64,000 bases of DNA from Aphrocallistes beatrix. Its lineage: Eukaryota > Porifera > Hexactinellida > Sceptrulophora > Aphrocallistidae. Within the stretch, counting starts at the first letter, position 1. Each line of letters begins with the position of its first letter. The DNA lies in NCBI GenBank assembly GCA_963281255.1, contig OY725488.1, positions 11,691,524 to 11,755,523 of the forward strand, given 5' to 3'. Made by a program: the position numbers and the translations under genes. Shown here piece by piece: positions 32,978 through 43,661 of this stretch. The notes under the pieces were generated by a model. The model saw nothing but the letters and a program-made list of their open reading frames with translations, ran no database searches and was not told where the DNA came from.

Positions 32978-33268
32978 CATGTGCGTAGCTAGGGCCAAGT
33001 TAGTGGTGGGACACATACAAGGGGAAGTTGCAATGAACTACATGCCACGTGCACAAGCTAATAAAGTTTAACTAAGATCTCATTAAATTGATTGAATAAG
33101 AAGTAGGAATGGGAGGAGCCCCGCATCCGCATTGGCATCCATGGAACTCCGCCTGATTTTCAGCTCCGTCTTCACACTCGGAACCGAGGATGTTGAATAT
33201 ACGTCCCATTCCTAATAAAAAGTGGTGGGGCAAGTGCCCCACCTTGCCCTACTGACGCTACGCCTATG
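32978..33268. mobile_element. hAT-type MITE (291 bp) with 8-bp TSD
   Basis: Left end CATGTGCGTAGCTAGGG and right end CGCTACGCCTATG form an imperfect inverted repeat. TGTTGGAG is present on both sides (32970-32977 and 33269-33276). GGTGGGGCAAG / CTTGCCC motifs lie inside. No coding. Confidence 0.75.
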
Positions 33269-33432
33269 TGTTGGAGAGTAAATGAGTTGAAAGATCATAA
33301 AGTGAGTAATTCGAATTTGAGGCTAAATTTAGTGTAGTCCTCAAAAATTGAATACATTTGACTCGATAAATAGATTAGCATTATAACTATTTGTATGCTA
33401 AATTTTGGGATGTACGAATACTTTTGTCCAGG

Positions 33433-34028
33433 TAGAGTATATCTCAATAAAAATGATGTATAATAAATCCAGATCCAACTCAGCAGTTTAAATTTATTTG
33501 ATATTATATTCTTACCATAATCCACCTCTGTTTAATTAAATGATTTTGGATGATATTCCCACAAATATTTAAAGATTCCGCGTAGATCTTCGAACATAAT
33601 CGCAGACTCATTATTATTTACCTGTCTGCCAAAATTTACATTTCTAGCACTCCCCAGTTCCTCAATCAATTCTGGACAAACAAGCAAAACTGTTGTGTTT
33701 TAATATATAAAATACAACAAATGAAAGTAAAAATAAAAAACAGTTAATGCAAATGTATGTTTAGGGGAAAAGAATAAGGCCATAACTGTACATCTCTCTC
33801 CTTTTATCACTCATTAGTGAAAAAGTTAGAAATTAACCACTTATATATGATGCACGTTTTTGGGTAGATTTAATATATGAAAGGTATCATCCTCCATCCA
33901 GGAAGTACTAGTCCATCGTCTGCCAGATTGGATAGGCTCTGAATGTCTAGTTGCTTCGATAATGAAGATGTGACCCCAATTTTCAAAATGGTTTTCCTTA
34001 ATAAAGGAGATTGAGGTATGAAATACTA
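33433..34028. repeat. Duplicate of the ICMT-like 3' flank and Helitron 5' end
   Basis: About 33590-33905 is a direct repeat of 34870-35200: a reversed R2 Helitron 5' end (TTTTAATATATAAAA) followed by the 3' flank of an ICMT-like gene on the minus strand. After 33900 the sequence is unrelated. No intact gene. Confidence 0.7.
33870..33899 (-). pseudogene. ICMT-like 3' fragment (last ten codons)
   Basis: On the minus strand it encodes the family terminus (M)RMIPFIY and stop (TTA at 33870-33872 on the plus strand), followed by the family's 3' flank. The rest of the gene is missing. It is a duplicate of the 3' end of the pseudogene at 35166. Confidence 0.7.
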
Positions 34029-34551
34029 CAGTACACCCTCGCTAATCCGAACCTCGCTAGTCCGAACCCTCGCTAATCCGAGCACTTCATTCTTACAATC
34101 CGAACACCCGAAATATAATATTATTCGCCTCTATGCTTCAAATCAACGTTTATAATACAGTAGAACTCGGTTAGTACGTACTCGGGATACAACGTACTTC
34201 GGCTTAGTACGTACTCATTTCTCTTTCCCAGAATTCATTTATTATATAGATTCCTATGTAATATCAACTCGGTTAGTACGTACTTACGGATAGTACGTAC
34301 TTTTTTCCGCTTCCCGGAGGGGTACGTACTAACCGAGTTCTACTGTATTATATATTTCAATAAGATTGAGAAACCTCATTAAAGAAGCAATCATAACAAA
34401 ATATTATTCTTAATATTCTAACAATTCAATTTTTTTTATAGTTAATACCCGATTGAATTAGTGTTATTTCACTAATCGAAACAAATTCACTAATCCGAAC
34501 GATTTTTTCGATCATTGGCACAGAGCTGTTCGGATTAGCGAGGGTGTACTG
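34029..34551. mobile_element. CTAATCCGAAC-word MITE, pogo/Tigger-like ends, TA TSD
   Basis: Ends CAGTACACCCTCGCTAATCC and the matching GGATTAGCGAGGGTGTACTG, flanked by TA (34027-34028 and 34552-34553). The word CTAATCCGAAC and variants recurs through both ends. A 188-bp MITE (34158-34345) is nested inside; without it the element is about 335 bp. No transposase. Confidence 0.8.
34158..34345. mobile_element. TTAGTACGTAC-word MITE, 188 bp, TA TSD
   Basis: Ends CAGTAGAACTCGGTTAGTAC and GTACTAACCGAGTTCTACTG are perfect inverted repeats. TA flanks both sides. GTACGTAC words recur six or more times in both orientations. It is the same length as the copy at 43662-43849. Confidence 0.85.
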
Positions 34552-34711
34552 TATTCGATTTAATCGATTTATCCCAGCTAGAGTCAACAAAAAATATATA
34601 TCTTGATTCCTTAACTAAGAGTTCAGAAAATTGTCAAATTGTCTATAATCTCTTATTATGCGATAATACTTGTATGATCACAAATCAGAATTTGAAAAGT
34701 CTGATACGTAA

Positions 34712-35006
34712 TTAATTGGTTCTCACATGAGCCAATGAATTTCAATCACAAAAAGTCCTTTTGATTGTATGCATAAGTCACTACTGTTTGATCCCAATGT
34801 ATTTGCATCATAAAAGAAACGATTTGATTAGTCAGCACAATTTGTCACCTATCTCGGCGAGGTGTGAAGATTTCACGTAGATCTTCGAACATAATCGCAG
34901 ACTCATTATTATTTCCTTTCTGCCAAATTTTACATTTCTAGTGCCTCCCAAATCCTCTAACAATTCTGGACAAACAAACAAAACTGTTGTGTTTTAATAT
35001 ATAAAA
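34712..35006 (-). mobile_element. Helitron-like R2 fragment with 5' end
   Basis: Matches R2 (AATTGGTTCTCACAT, CACCTATCTCGGCGAGGTGTGA) and ends at its 5' terminus TTTTAATATATAAAA (plus strand), directly next to ICMT-like 3' flank. The GC-rich 3' hairpin end is missing. Confidence 0.65.
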
Positions 35007-35675
35007 TACAACAAATGAAAGTAAAAATAAAAAACAAAGTTAATATAAATGGTATGTTTAGGGGAAAAGAATTAAGCCATAACTGTACATCTCTCTCCTT
35101 TTATCACTCGATGGTGAAAAAGTTAGAAATTAACCACTTAAGTATGATGCACGTTTTGGGTAGATTTAATATATGAAAGGTATCATCCTCCATCTCTGTG
35201 ATCTGTACTCCTCAAATTCCTTTCCAAAACCTTCCAGCAATGCACTTTCTTCCGTCTTGATCCTAATAATCAGAATTACAAAACAGAAACTTAAAGGCAC
35301 ATAGTATATAATATAACATTTCCTAGAAATACAAGAAAAAGTGCGGAGTAGCTCGGGTGCATGAGATATAAGTAGAGCCCGTCTTTGATCAGCTTCTCCC
35401 TTTACTCACTCCCACTGCATATGTGAAGAATTTCCCAAGTTCCTCTTTAGTTTTATTTCTGTAATATTTCCCCACAACACATGTAATTAGACTGAAAAAT
35501 ATTATTCCACTACTACTATTCATTATATTCTCTTCCTCTCCACCCAAGAGCGATACCCAAAACTTCAAGTAATTGAAGATGACGCAGAGATCAAATAATA
35601 GTAGAGATGAACGTGTAAACATGCATTCTATAGAGTATTTAATCTTTTTCACTAACTCATCAAGATTGTGAGGAC

Positions 35676-37176
35676 TGTAGGGTTTCAGTTGGGGGGGCTC
35701 CCCCATATTTGGGGGGGACCCCCCATTTCTATCAAATTTTGGATCCCATTTGGGGGGGGGCCTTCAAATTGGGGGGGACCCCCCAATTTTTATTATTATT
35801 ATCCTCGATTTGGGGGGGCCTCCCCAAATTTGGGGGGTATCCCCCAATTATTTCTATTTTAGCAGTCTATATGGTGGGTCCCCTCCAAAATTGGGGGAGA
35901 CCCCCCCCCAAATTAACATTTAGATTTCTGTCTAGGGGGACCCCCCCAAATTTGGGGGGGTCCCCCCGATTTTATCATTAGCCATATTTTAATTTGGGGG
36001 GTTCCCCCATTTATAATTTTATGGAAAGTATTACCCATTTGTTTCTACTACTACTAATGTTTTGGCAATTAATGTTTACTATTTAATGTTGATATAACCT
36101 GACAATTTAAAATTGAATTGTATTTCAGAGCCGTAAGAGCTGTTCGACCGAGATCAGTCCATAGGAAACCGCCCCTGCTCTCCCCGTTCGCTGCGAATAG
36201 TTTTAGACGATTTAGAAAGATCACTATTCTGAAAAGTGCAATGCCTGACGGCTTCTACGCCATGACTGGTCCGGCCCCGACCTGTTGTGAAAAGGGGCGG
36301 CCAGTTATGGCATCCACAATTGCTCCCCTCGTACTAGTTAAGGTGTTATTTTTTCAATTGTAAAAAATGAAACTCGGGCCGTATTTGACATAGAAAAAAA
36401 TAAGCGCTGGGTCGCTTATTGAGGGAAATACGGTATATATCGATGCCTAAAACGTAGAGAAAATTAGTTTGCAATCTATGGATTATGAAAAATATGATTT
36501 TTGAGCGTACTAGATTACCCTAACTAGCCGTTGAGAGCAAGCCTCTTCGATTATTTTGGTATTACACAATACTTTGTCTAAACAATAAATATCGGCCCAG
36601 TAAAAACAACCTAGGATGTAATCTAAACTGCGGAATTCGAATTCAGAATATTTAAATATTGATCAAAGTTGAATCACATTGCTTACATTCTTGAAAAATA
36701 ACACGTAATCAATAGGTTTTCAATGCTCTATTATTATAATGGAAGACACAGACACGCCCAGACACACTCAAAGATATATAACAAAAAAATCGAAATAATA
36801 CAAAATCTTAAAGATTAACGATGTATTAATGCTTGTTTCCTGTTGGAAATAATTAGAGCTTGAAATCGCTACATTAATACAAATGGGGGGACCCCCCCCC
36901 AAATTAAAATATGACTAATGATAAAATCGGGGGGACCCCCCCAAATTTGGGGGGGTCCCCCTAGGCAGAAATCTAAATGTTAATTTGGGGGGGTTCCCCC
37001 CAATTTTGGAGGGGAGCCCCATATAGACTGCAAAAATAGAAATAATTGGGGGGGCCCCCCCAAATCGAGGATAATAATAATAAAAATTGGGGGGATCCCC
37101 CCAATTTGAAGGGACCCCCCAAATGGGATCCAAAATTTGATAGAAATGGGAGGTCCCCCCCAACTGAAACCCTACA
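35676..37176. mobile_element. G-tract foldback element (1501 bp) with 5-bp TSD
   Basis: Ends TGTAGGGTTTCAGTTGGGGG and CCCCCAACTGAAACCCTACA are perfect 20-bp inverted repeats. AGGAC flanks both sides (35671-35675 and 37177-37181), and joining the flanks restores the ICMT-like sequence AGAAGTCCTCAC. The arms (about 35676-36012 and 36880-37176) are reverse complements made of repeated AAATTTGGGGGGGACCCCCC words with AT spacers; frames reading through them (35668-35981, 36915-37221) are artefacts rich in Gly/Pro. The 860-bp middle includes an exon-like GC-rich piece. The TIR and 5-bp duplication do not match a superfamily I can name. Confidence 0.85.
36129..36363 (+). other. Exon-like GC-rich segment inside the foldback element
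   Basis: TTGTATTTCAG at 36118-36128 resembles a splice acceptor, and an open frame continues to 36361 with a composition far from the AT-rich surroundings (AVRAVRPRSVHRKPPLL..., then DGFYAMTGPAPTCCEKG). No family recognised. It could be host DNA carried in the element, an internal MITE (GGGCCGTATTTGAC...AAATACGGTA follows at 36377), or chance. Confidence 0.25.
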
Positions 37177-37299
37177 AGGACTTCTTATTTCTGATATGAG
37201 CATTAACTTAGAATACCACACATAATGAAAGGATTTAATTTAGTCATTATTTGTTTTCGCATGCGATACCCGCATGTGATGAACGTATTTAATATATGT

Positions 37300-39005
37300 T
37301 AGATTTAGCTTGGAAGAGAAATACAATTACCTGGTTATACGGGCTTATTTCATTATCGCAAAGATCGAAGAGGAGGAGGTGTGGCGATTTATGTGAAGGA
37401 TGATCCATCTATTAGATATTCTTCTATCGAGACAAACTCCAATACTGGATACGAGATAACTGTTTTAATGCTAACTATTGAATCAAAAGAGCTGACAGTT
37501 TGTACTGTTTAGAAACCTCCAAATCTAACTAGTGAGTCGGCGAAACTCCTGTTCGATAACATCCGATCGTTACCAGGTAGGAATCTGCTTTTATTGAGAA
37601 TTTCAATTTTGGGAAAATAGACTCGTCCTTGCATACTGTCTCTGATAATTCTAATTTATTAGCGGAGGAATTCTTGGATGCAATGGAAGATTTATTATTC
37701 CTGGCTCAGCATGTCAAAGAATCCATAAGAGGAAGTCCATCAAGCTTTAGTTCTTCCGGAGATAGAGAAGGATCCACTTTAGATCTCGTATTTACTAGCA
37801 TATCTCTACCAATTAATGATTTGAAATATCTCGCTAAAGAGTAGTGACCACTGACCATGCCATTATAGTATTTAGCATCCGTTTTACTACCCAGCTCCAA
37901 ATACATGAAGAACGATATTTATTTAATAAAATAAATATAGAATTACTAGTAAATCGTGCTCTGGAAAATTCATTACTTTCGAATTTCCCAACTGACCTTC
38001 CTCTGGATGATCTGTGGAGAAAGTTTCTTCAGAGTATAATTCAATTAGTGTCTACTTAGGTCCCTAAGGCACCTGCAAATAAGAGATACATTCCCAACTA
38101 TCTAAAAGACTACCAGGGATAATGTCGCTAATTTGTCTATCAAATTGAGACGAAAGTACGAGGAATATATTATACAGGACACCTCGGAACTACTTAATAT
38201 CAACAAACTTTTCAATTACGTCAAGCAACATCTGCGCATTCCTTCCCCAAATATTTCGGTAATCAAATCCGATTGACTTCTCTCAACTATAGACGGCGAG
38301 GCAGCTTGTACTCAGAATGACCACTTTGCCTCTGATTATAATACACCAGTGGAAAGAAGCACTTACCGGTCTAATTTACCCACTTTAAATACCATGACAG
38401 AATTTGATATTAGTGAGGAAATGGTGTCACGTAAACTCGAAGTTTTGAATCCAGGTAAATCTCCTGGCCAGATAAGATTCATCCTAGAATGCTAAAGCAA
38501 TTTGCCAAATACTTTGCTCATCCCTTGAGAATAATATTCAAAGAAAGTCTAGTGACAGGCACGCTGCCAGAGGATTGGAAAAAGGCAATTGTCATTCCGA
38601 TTTATAAAAAGAACTCCCGTTGCTTGGCAAAGAATAATAGACCCGTGTCACTAATTTTATTGATATACAAATTATTGGAATCCCTTATTACAATCGCAGA
38701 ATCGCAGAAATAACAAGCGATGCTAATAGACTGTTCGGTTATATGAAGATATATTTTCGCATCTTACTCCCAAGATATTTGATAAGATTTATAAGTCTGA
38801 TCCTAAGAAAATTAGAATATGCCTGCCAGTCCTGGAGATTTTACTTGAAGAAAGACATTCACAAGTTAGAAAAAGTCCAAAGAAGAGCAACTAAATGTGT
38901 ACAAGGATTTGCTAACTTATCTTATCATGAGAGGTTATCTATTCTGGGACTAACTTGTTTAGAGTTAAGGCGTTGGAGGGCGGATATGATATTATTCTGG
39001 AAGTA
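37300..39005 (+). mobile_element. Degraded non-LTR retrotransposon (CR1-like LINE), broken by a Tc1 element
   Basis: Fragments in order: an AP-endonuclease block GYTGLFHYRKDRRGGGVAIYV (about 37333-37400, shown in part); STLDLVFTS near 37775, the endonuclease C-terminal motif; a reverse-transcriptase N-terminal block in 38489-38710 with SLVTGTLPEDWKKAIVIPIY and KNNRPVSLI; then, after loss of the catalytic YADD part, the C-terminal block LEYACQSW...LKKDIHKLEKVQRRATKCV and LGLTCLELRRWRADMI in 38743-39005. Several stops and frameshifts separate these. The last codons (FWKY) are cut by the Tc1 insertion and resume at 40412 (INNLMEINF). Confidence 0.8.
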
Positions 39006-40411
39006 CACTGAAAGGACAAAAGTATTTCAACACCAATGTATTTTATACATTCACTTATCCAATCCCTAGTTATTTCATTATTAAATTAAATTCACTTCAA
39101 CTGTATTCTCACTTTTTTCAAGTAAGAATTCCACCCGTACTTGAATTTATCAAAATATTTATGTTTACTATCTTTCTATGTCTGTTAGATTGATTTTAAT
39201 GCCCAGGTCAAAAGAAATTCCATCCTCCGTAAGAGACCAAGCAGTGGGATTATCAAAAGCTGGCAAATCCTGCCGAAATATAGCGAATATTCTAAAAATA
39301 AATTATTCGTCAGTATATTACATTCTTAAGAAGTACCGCCAAACAGGCTCAACAAAAAATATGCCAAGGGCTGGTAGACCAAAGCTAATTTCGCTTCGTG
39401 CCTCCAGGCGGTTGAAGTCTATCGTGAAATGTAATCGAAGAGGAGGACTCCGAGAGCTTACGCAGTTATTCAATGTAGGTAAAGAAGTCACTGTCTCGCA
39501 AAAGACTGTGGGTCGGAATATCCATAGCCGGGGATTCCATGCTCGACGTGCGTGTAAGAAATCCCTAATTTCTTCGAAAAATAGATTAAAAAGGTTAGCA
39601 TATCATAAACGTCATAAATTATGGAGTGTAAATGATTGGAAAGATGTTATTTTTTCGGACGAATCAAAATTTAATTTATTTCATTCGGACGGGCGAGTAA
39701 AGGTATAGAGGCAGGCGCATGAACGCTATCACCCTGATTGCAAGGCAAATACTATCAAGGGGTTTGGAGGGTCACTAATGTTTTGGGGATGCATTACCTT
39801 TCAAAAGCTCGGACCATTGATTGAAGTTAAAAGTACTTTAAATTCAGAAAATTATATATCTAATATTCTAGATCCATTTCTGACATTCTGGAGAAAGTTC
39901 AGGAGAAAGAAGAAAGTTTTCATGCAGGACAATGCACCGTGCCATACATCAAAAAGAGTAGAAACCTGGTTTAGGTTAAAAAAGGTGAGAAAATTGATAT
40001 GGCCCCCGCAATCACCGGATTTAAACCCTATAGAAAGTGTATGGGAGATATTATTAGAAGGGTAAGGGAAAACTATCAACCAAGATCCTTGGAAGAATTA
40101 CGGGAGAAGATAATGGAAGAGTGGAAAAAATTCCCAATAGAAATAATTCACAAATTATACAAAGAACTACCAACAAGAGTAAAAGAGGTCAAAAAAATGG
40201 GAGGGTACGCGACGAAATACTAAGGACGAATTAGTGAGCGTGACATTTTTTCTAGTCATTTACTTTTTAGTTCTTTACTTAGTTAATAATTCATAGTGTT
40301 GAATATTGAATTGTTACGTGTAACTTCAATTGTTACAGTGTGTAACGTTTAGCTTTTATGATTAATTATTAAATATTACGTATGTGTTGAAATACTTCTG
40401 TCCTTTCAGTG
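39006..40411 (+). mobile_element. Tc1-like DNA transposon, almost complete (1406 bp)
   Basis: Ends CACTGAAAGGACAAAAGTAT and ATACTTCTGTCCTTTCAGTG are inverted repeats of about 27 bp with one mismatch in the part shown. TA duplicates flank it (39004-39005 and 40412-40413). It lies within the LINE relic and is therefore younger. It contains one transposase reading frame in plus orientation. Confidence 0.9.
39199..40223 (+). pseudogene. Tc1 transposase with one nonsense codon and one frameshift
   Basis: Starts MPRSKEIPSSVRDQAVGLSK (39199; an in-frame Met also lies at 39178). Residues up to about 120 form the paired-like DNA-binding domain: two helix-turn-helix units with a GRPKLIS linker (AT-hook-like GRP). 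Catalytic acids are visible in IFSDESKFNLF, VFMQDNAPCHT and PDLNPIESVWEI, with 34 residues between the second Asp and the Glu: DD34E, the Tc1 signature. A TAG at 39706-39708 replaces the usual Trp in VKVWR; the same frame continues through 40062. Near 40050 a one-base shift moves to the frame ending KMGGYATKY* at 40223. Otherwise it is full length, so decay is recent. Confidence 0.9.
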
Positions 40412-40413
40412 TA

Positions 40414-40874
40414 TATAAATAACCTGATGGAAATCAACTTTAAATTCCTCCAGTATGCACAATTTTTGTGTTGGAAATCCAAGTTAGCAAATTTTTTGAA
40501 TAGTGAGTAATTCATGAATGATTGAATTATTCATTATTCCTCCCTACGTATATTTTCAGATCTATATGAGAAAGTATTTGTTTACTTTTGTTTACATTAG
40601 ATACATAAAGTAAACAAACTACGAAAATAGACTAGAGACTAGCTTCATATGGTTGACATGGGGCTTTGGATTTAGAATATTACAAGCGCGCTTCGCTTAC
40701 TTGCGCTGCGCGGCTTGTAGACACTGCGTACCCGCAGAGTCGCCCTGCAGGCACCTGGAGTTACTCAATCTAACCTATTTTGAGAATTCTTTTCCTTTAA
40801 TATAAATATTGCAAACAAAGGTTAAAGAATAATTTCTCATATGGATCCTATTATGTTAATTGAGTCTAAATATA
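40414..40874. mobile_element. LINE tail and Helitron-like R3 pieces
   Basis: 40414-40550 continues the LINE frame briefly. 40560-40682 is an internal R3 fragment (ACATAAAGTAAACAAACTACG, GACTAGAGACTAGCTTC) in one orientation. 40683-40850 is an R3 3' end (CAAGCGCGCTTCGCTTAC after A) truncated at about 170 bp. Confidence 0.55.
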
Positions 40875-41045
40875 TATATTTGGCAGCTAAAACTGATTTT
40901 GCAAATTTGGCAGCTAAAACTGATCCCCCGGACTAATTTTGGCATCCAAAACTGTCCAGGTGACCACATTTATCCAGGGGGGACCAATATTGGCTGCCAA
41001 AACTGGTCCCCCGGACCAAGTTTGACCAGGACCAGTTTTGGCCTG
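40875..41045. repeat. GGACCAATTTTGGC word-repeat block
   Basis: CAAAACTG, GGCAGCTAAAACTG, CCCCCGGACCAA and ATTTTGGC recur in both orientations in 170 bp. No coding. It shares style and some words with 16995-17300. Confidence 0.5.
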
Positions 41046-41047
41046 AC

Positions 41048-41671
41048 AGTCCCGTTTTTATCATAGTTCAAGTTGGCATGTATAGACTAGGAGCGTATCT
41101 CTGGAGGGCTGTAAGCTGTACTAATGCCCTGCCTATGAGTCAGAACTCATCACACTGCGATGGCAGGGGTTGATTAACAAATTCTATGACGCAGTTATTC
41201 TAGTTACTTCTAAAGTTAGTTGGTGAGTTAAAACAGTGAAAATAAGTCAAAGATCATTTATATTCAACAACTAATTGGATATTACGGTAGAAACGTGTAT
41301 CTATTTGTTGTGAGATCAACAAATTCCAGAATTTGTTAATTAATAAATGAATATTTCTTAATTGTTTATGAAGGGTTCAATTGGATCGAACCAATTTAAT
41401 GAGTATTAAGTTTTCCTTCAATGAATTTTTTCCTACGACGAATTTTTCGCCAACGAGATAATTATCTGTCTATGCTTTAGTCTAAACTTGTTTGGAAGAA
41501 AAGGATACAATAACAAGTGCAATTATTACTTTAATGTAGCCCTATCATGTTTTAATTTTGTTCTAATTAGGCGAGCAATTTTAATGTATCCTTTGTATCC
41601 TTAGCACTTCTCAAAATTTATTAGAACTACTTTGAATCTATTTTTATTGTACCCTTAGCATGTTACTATCT
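41048..41671. repeat. Second copy of the 5' flank of ICMT-like copy A, without the gene
   Basis: Direct repeat of 2209-3155 lacking the hAT MITE. It ends at TTAGCATGTTACTATC just before the position where copy A has its TATA box; what follows is unrelated. Confidence 0.8.
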
Positions 41672-42373
41672 AATATAGGGTGGAGTGAATTTCACTTTTT
41701 TCAAGCTATCAAAAAGCTCTCTTCAGGATTTTGGAGGCTTAGTCTAAGAAGTATTCTTGCAAAATTTGAGCAAGATATATTGATGTTTGACCCTGCCACA
41801 ATCGACTTGTATGAACCGATTGAATTCAGTGTGAATTAATATAGACCTATAAAATATGGATTACACCTCGATTTAGTATTAAAATTAGACTTTTTGGGAA
41901 TTTTTCTTAATAAATTGAGTTTTACCTCCCTTAAAATTTACAGAATATGTGTATTATCGAACCACATTGACTCCCAAAGTATTTCACGTGTATTAAAATG
42001 TTGCAATATGCCTTATGGCATTTTATTAGGTAACTTTTGGGTATTCCTTAAGAATCAAATTTTAATTATAGTATATGAACTATGAAGCATATAATAATCA
42101 ACTAGTAACTTAATTCTATAGTATGAATTCTCTTTCTGTGTCAAAAATGTGGCATTTTATTTCTTGATGCTAAGGTTGATGATACATGAACATGACGCTC
42201 TTCATCTGATGTTGTTTACATATATTTTTCTGTTGTTAGTTTCACAGTCAGTTCCACTGATTAGGTATTACAAGCTACCTTTAGAATCAAAAGTTTCCCA
42301 TCAATGACAACCTTTTTCAGAATACTTATCGGGAGATCTGAAATTTTGGTAAAACTGTAACATCAGTTGATTC
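41672..42373. other. Gene-free stretch, possibly flanking part of the element at 42374
   Basis: AT-rich, no recognised motif. It may be the untranslated end of the transposon-like gene that follows on the minus strand; no terminal repeat was found to prove this. Confidence 0.35.
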
Positions 42374-43640
42374 CTAATCAATTAAATTCCAGTATGTGTC
42401 AGCTTGAAAATTAATTGGGGGAGGTTTAAATGTTCTGATTATTTCATGAGATGCTGATGAATAAATGTCCTTAGCTTCAATAACTTTTAGCAGAGCAAGT
42501 TTCCGAACAGACAAATCATCGTCCACTAGAGCACTCAAAAGAATATTTTCAGGATGTACCATATGTGCATTATGTTGTATAACTCCTTTGGCAATTTTGA
42601 ATTCGCTCACATTCAGATGGTCACGCATTAGTTGGATTGGATAGAATAGAATAGAATACTTGATCCATGATAACAGTAGGGATGAGATTTGAAATAAAAC
42701 CAGGATGGCGCATAAATATTGATTATAATAAGTTCCACAGACGGATGCAGAGTAGAGACGTACAATCTTAAGATCCGATTTGCCTTTGTCAACCAACGTG
42801 CATACTGTTCCCGGATTAAGCAATGCAAGCTTCTCATCGAAATGTTCACGTCCCTCTTAGACTGCACGCGACATCATGCAAGCTATTTATGGTCACAGCT
42901 AAGTTCGGTTAATATATATTGTGGAAAATGCTCGACATTTCCGTCAATCTGTTGAAAATTAACAAAGTTGAGTTTTGTAAGATCATCTGTAATTTTTTTC
43001 CCTAGCTCACTTGAGAAATATGCTGATCCTGCAGTTTTACCGAAGTAGTTTTTTCGAATAGATATTTGAATGGAAGTTCGTTGAAGTGAATACAACAAAT
43101 CATTCGTTGTAAGGGTCGACCTAAAGATAATTCTAGGATGCGAACAATACCTCCATCAAGTCCGATATTAACATTGGTGCCATCACACCATACAGCTTTT
43201 AGAGATTCTTTAGAATCAGTACTGCAAATGATGTCCTTTTGTTCTCGAGAAATAGTTGTAGCTTTACCATTCTCAACTGTACAGTGATCTATATAGAGTG
43301 ATCCAGGCCAGGTTTTTTATACGCAGATATGTTCTTCTTGAACAGTATGGAGAGATTTTTTTGTCACCATGTTTTTAAATTGATACTTTCGTATTATCCT
43401 TTCGTGCATCGAATGCAATTGCTAATAATCCCTTCCTTTGTTTGTTATTCTATCGTAGATACTCAGTCATCACTCGTTTCTCTCGTAACACTTTGTGTCG
43501 GTCCAATTTGTTGGTCTCATCCTAAAGATTTGTCTTGGAGCATAGCATTGCAAATTGCAGCAACTGCACGATCTGAAACACCATTTCTGATAGCCATTTC
43601 AGCAAGAGATTGGAATCTGTGTGTATTAATGCATGTATAA
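42374..43640 (-). pseudogene. Decayed multicopy transposon-type gene of unknown class
   Basis: Reading the minus strand from 43640, pieces in successive frames give: RFQSLAEMAIRNGVSDRAVA; LYIDHCTVENGKATTIS; AVWCDGTNVNIGLDGGIVRI followed by LELSLGRPLQRMICCIH (about 43085-43200); GKTAGSAYFSSELGKKI (about 43030); REQYARWLTKANRILRLYVS followed by HPS and IYAPSWF (42640-42805); HPENILLSALVDDDLSVRK and FKPPPINFQADTYWNLID (42374-42560). I recall uncharacterised, high-copy invertebrate proteins with the same CDGTNVN.G, ARWLT.ANRILRLY and HPENILL order, which are probably transposon products; this is memory, not a search. Frameshifts and stops make it inactive. No terminal repeats found. Confidence 0.6.
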
Positions 43641-43661
43641 AATAGAAGATGTACATATATA

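Larger units (their letters stand above)
32053..33432. mobile_element. Decayed Tc1-like element with later insertions
   Basis: CACAGCCCCGACAAAAGTATTCGTAC at the left (TA at 32051-32052) and GTACGAATACTTTTGTCCAGG at the right (TA at 33433-33434) share the core GACAAAAGTATTCGTAC in inverted orientation, the typical form of Tc1 ends. The interior now contains a 631-bp Helitron-like element and a 291-bp hAT-type MITE. Without them only about 460 bp of original sequence remains, with no readable transposase. Confidence 0.6.
35166..37215 (-). pseudogene. ICMT-like pseudogene split by a foldback transposon
   Basis: On the minus strand the 5' remnant (37181-37215) encodes LMLISEIRSP. It is interrupted at AGTCCT by the 1501-bp element 35676-37176, and continues at 35675 with PHNLDELVKKIKYSIECMF through EENIMNSSSG, GKYYRNKTKEELGKFFTYAVGVSK. 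After that, frameshifts separate the YLMHPSYSA core and the RWRMIPFIY end. It belongs to the E/F subfamily (IRSPHNLDE, KTKEELGKFF). The N-terminal codons before LMLIS are also degraded. Non-functional by at least three lesions: insertion, frameshift and loss of the start. Confidence 0.85.

Noticed and set aside
35668..35981. Gly/Pro-rich open frames (also 36915-37221 on the minus strand)
   Set aside because: They come from the repeated G- and C-runs in the arms of the foldback element and mirror each other across the two arms.
36120..36370. tRNA or other Pol III gene in the GC-rich centre of the foldback element
   Set aside because: No B-box-like GGTTCGAATCC and no cloverleaf could be formed by eye.
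2209..41671. 2209-3155 and 41048-41671 as LTRs of one retroelement
   Set aside because: There are no TG...CA ends, no primer-binding site or gag/pol between them, and several unrelated genes intervene. They are a segmental duplicate of a gene flank.
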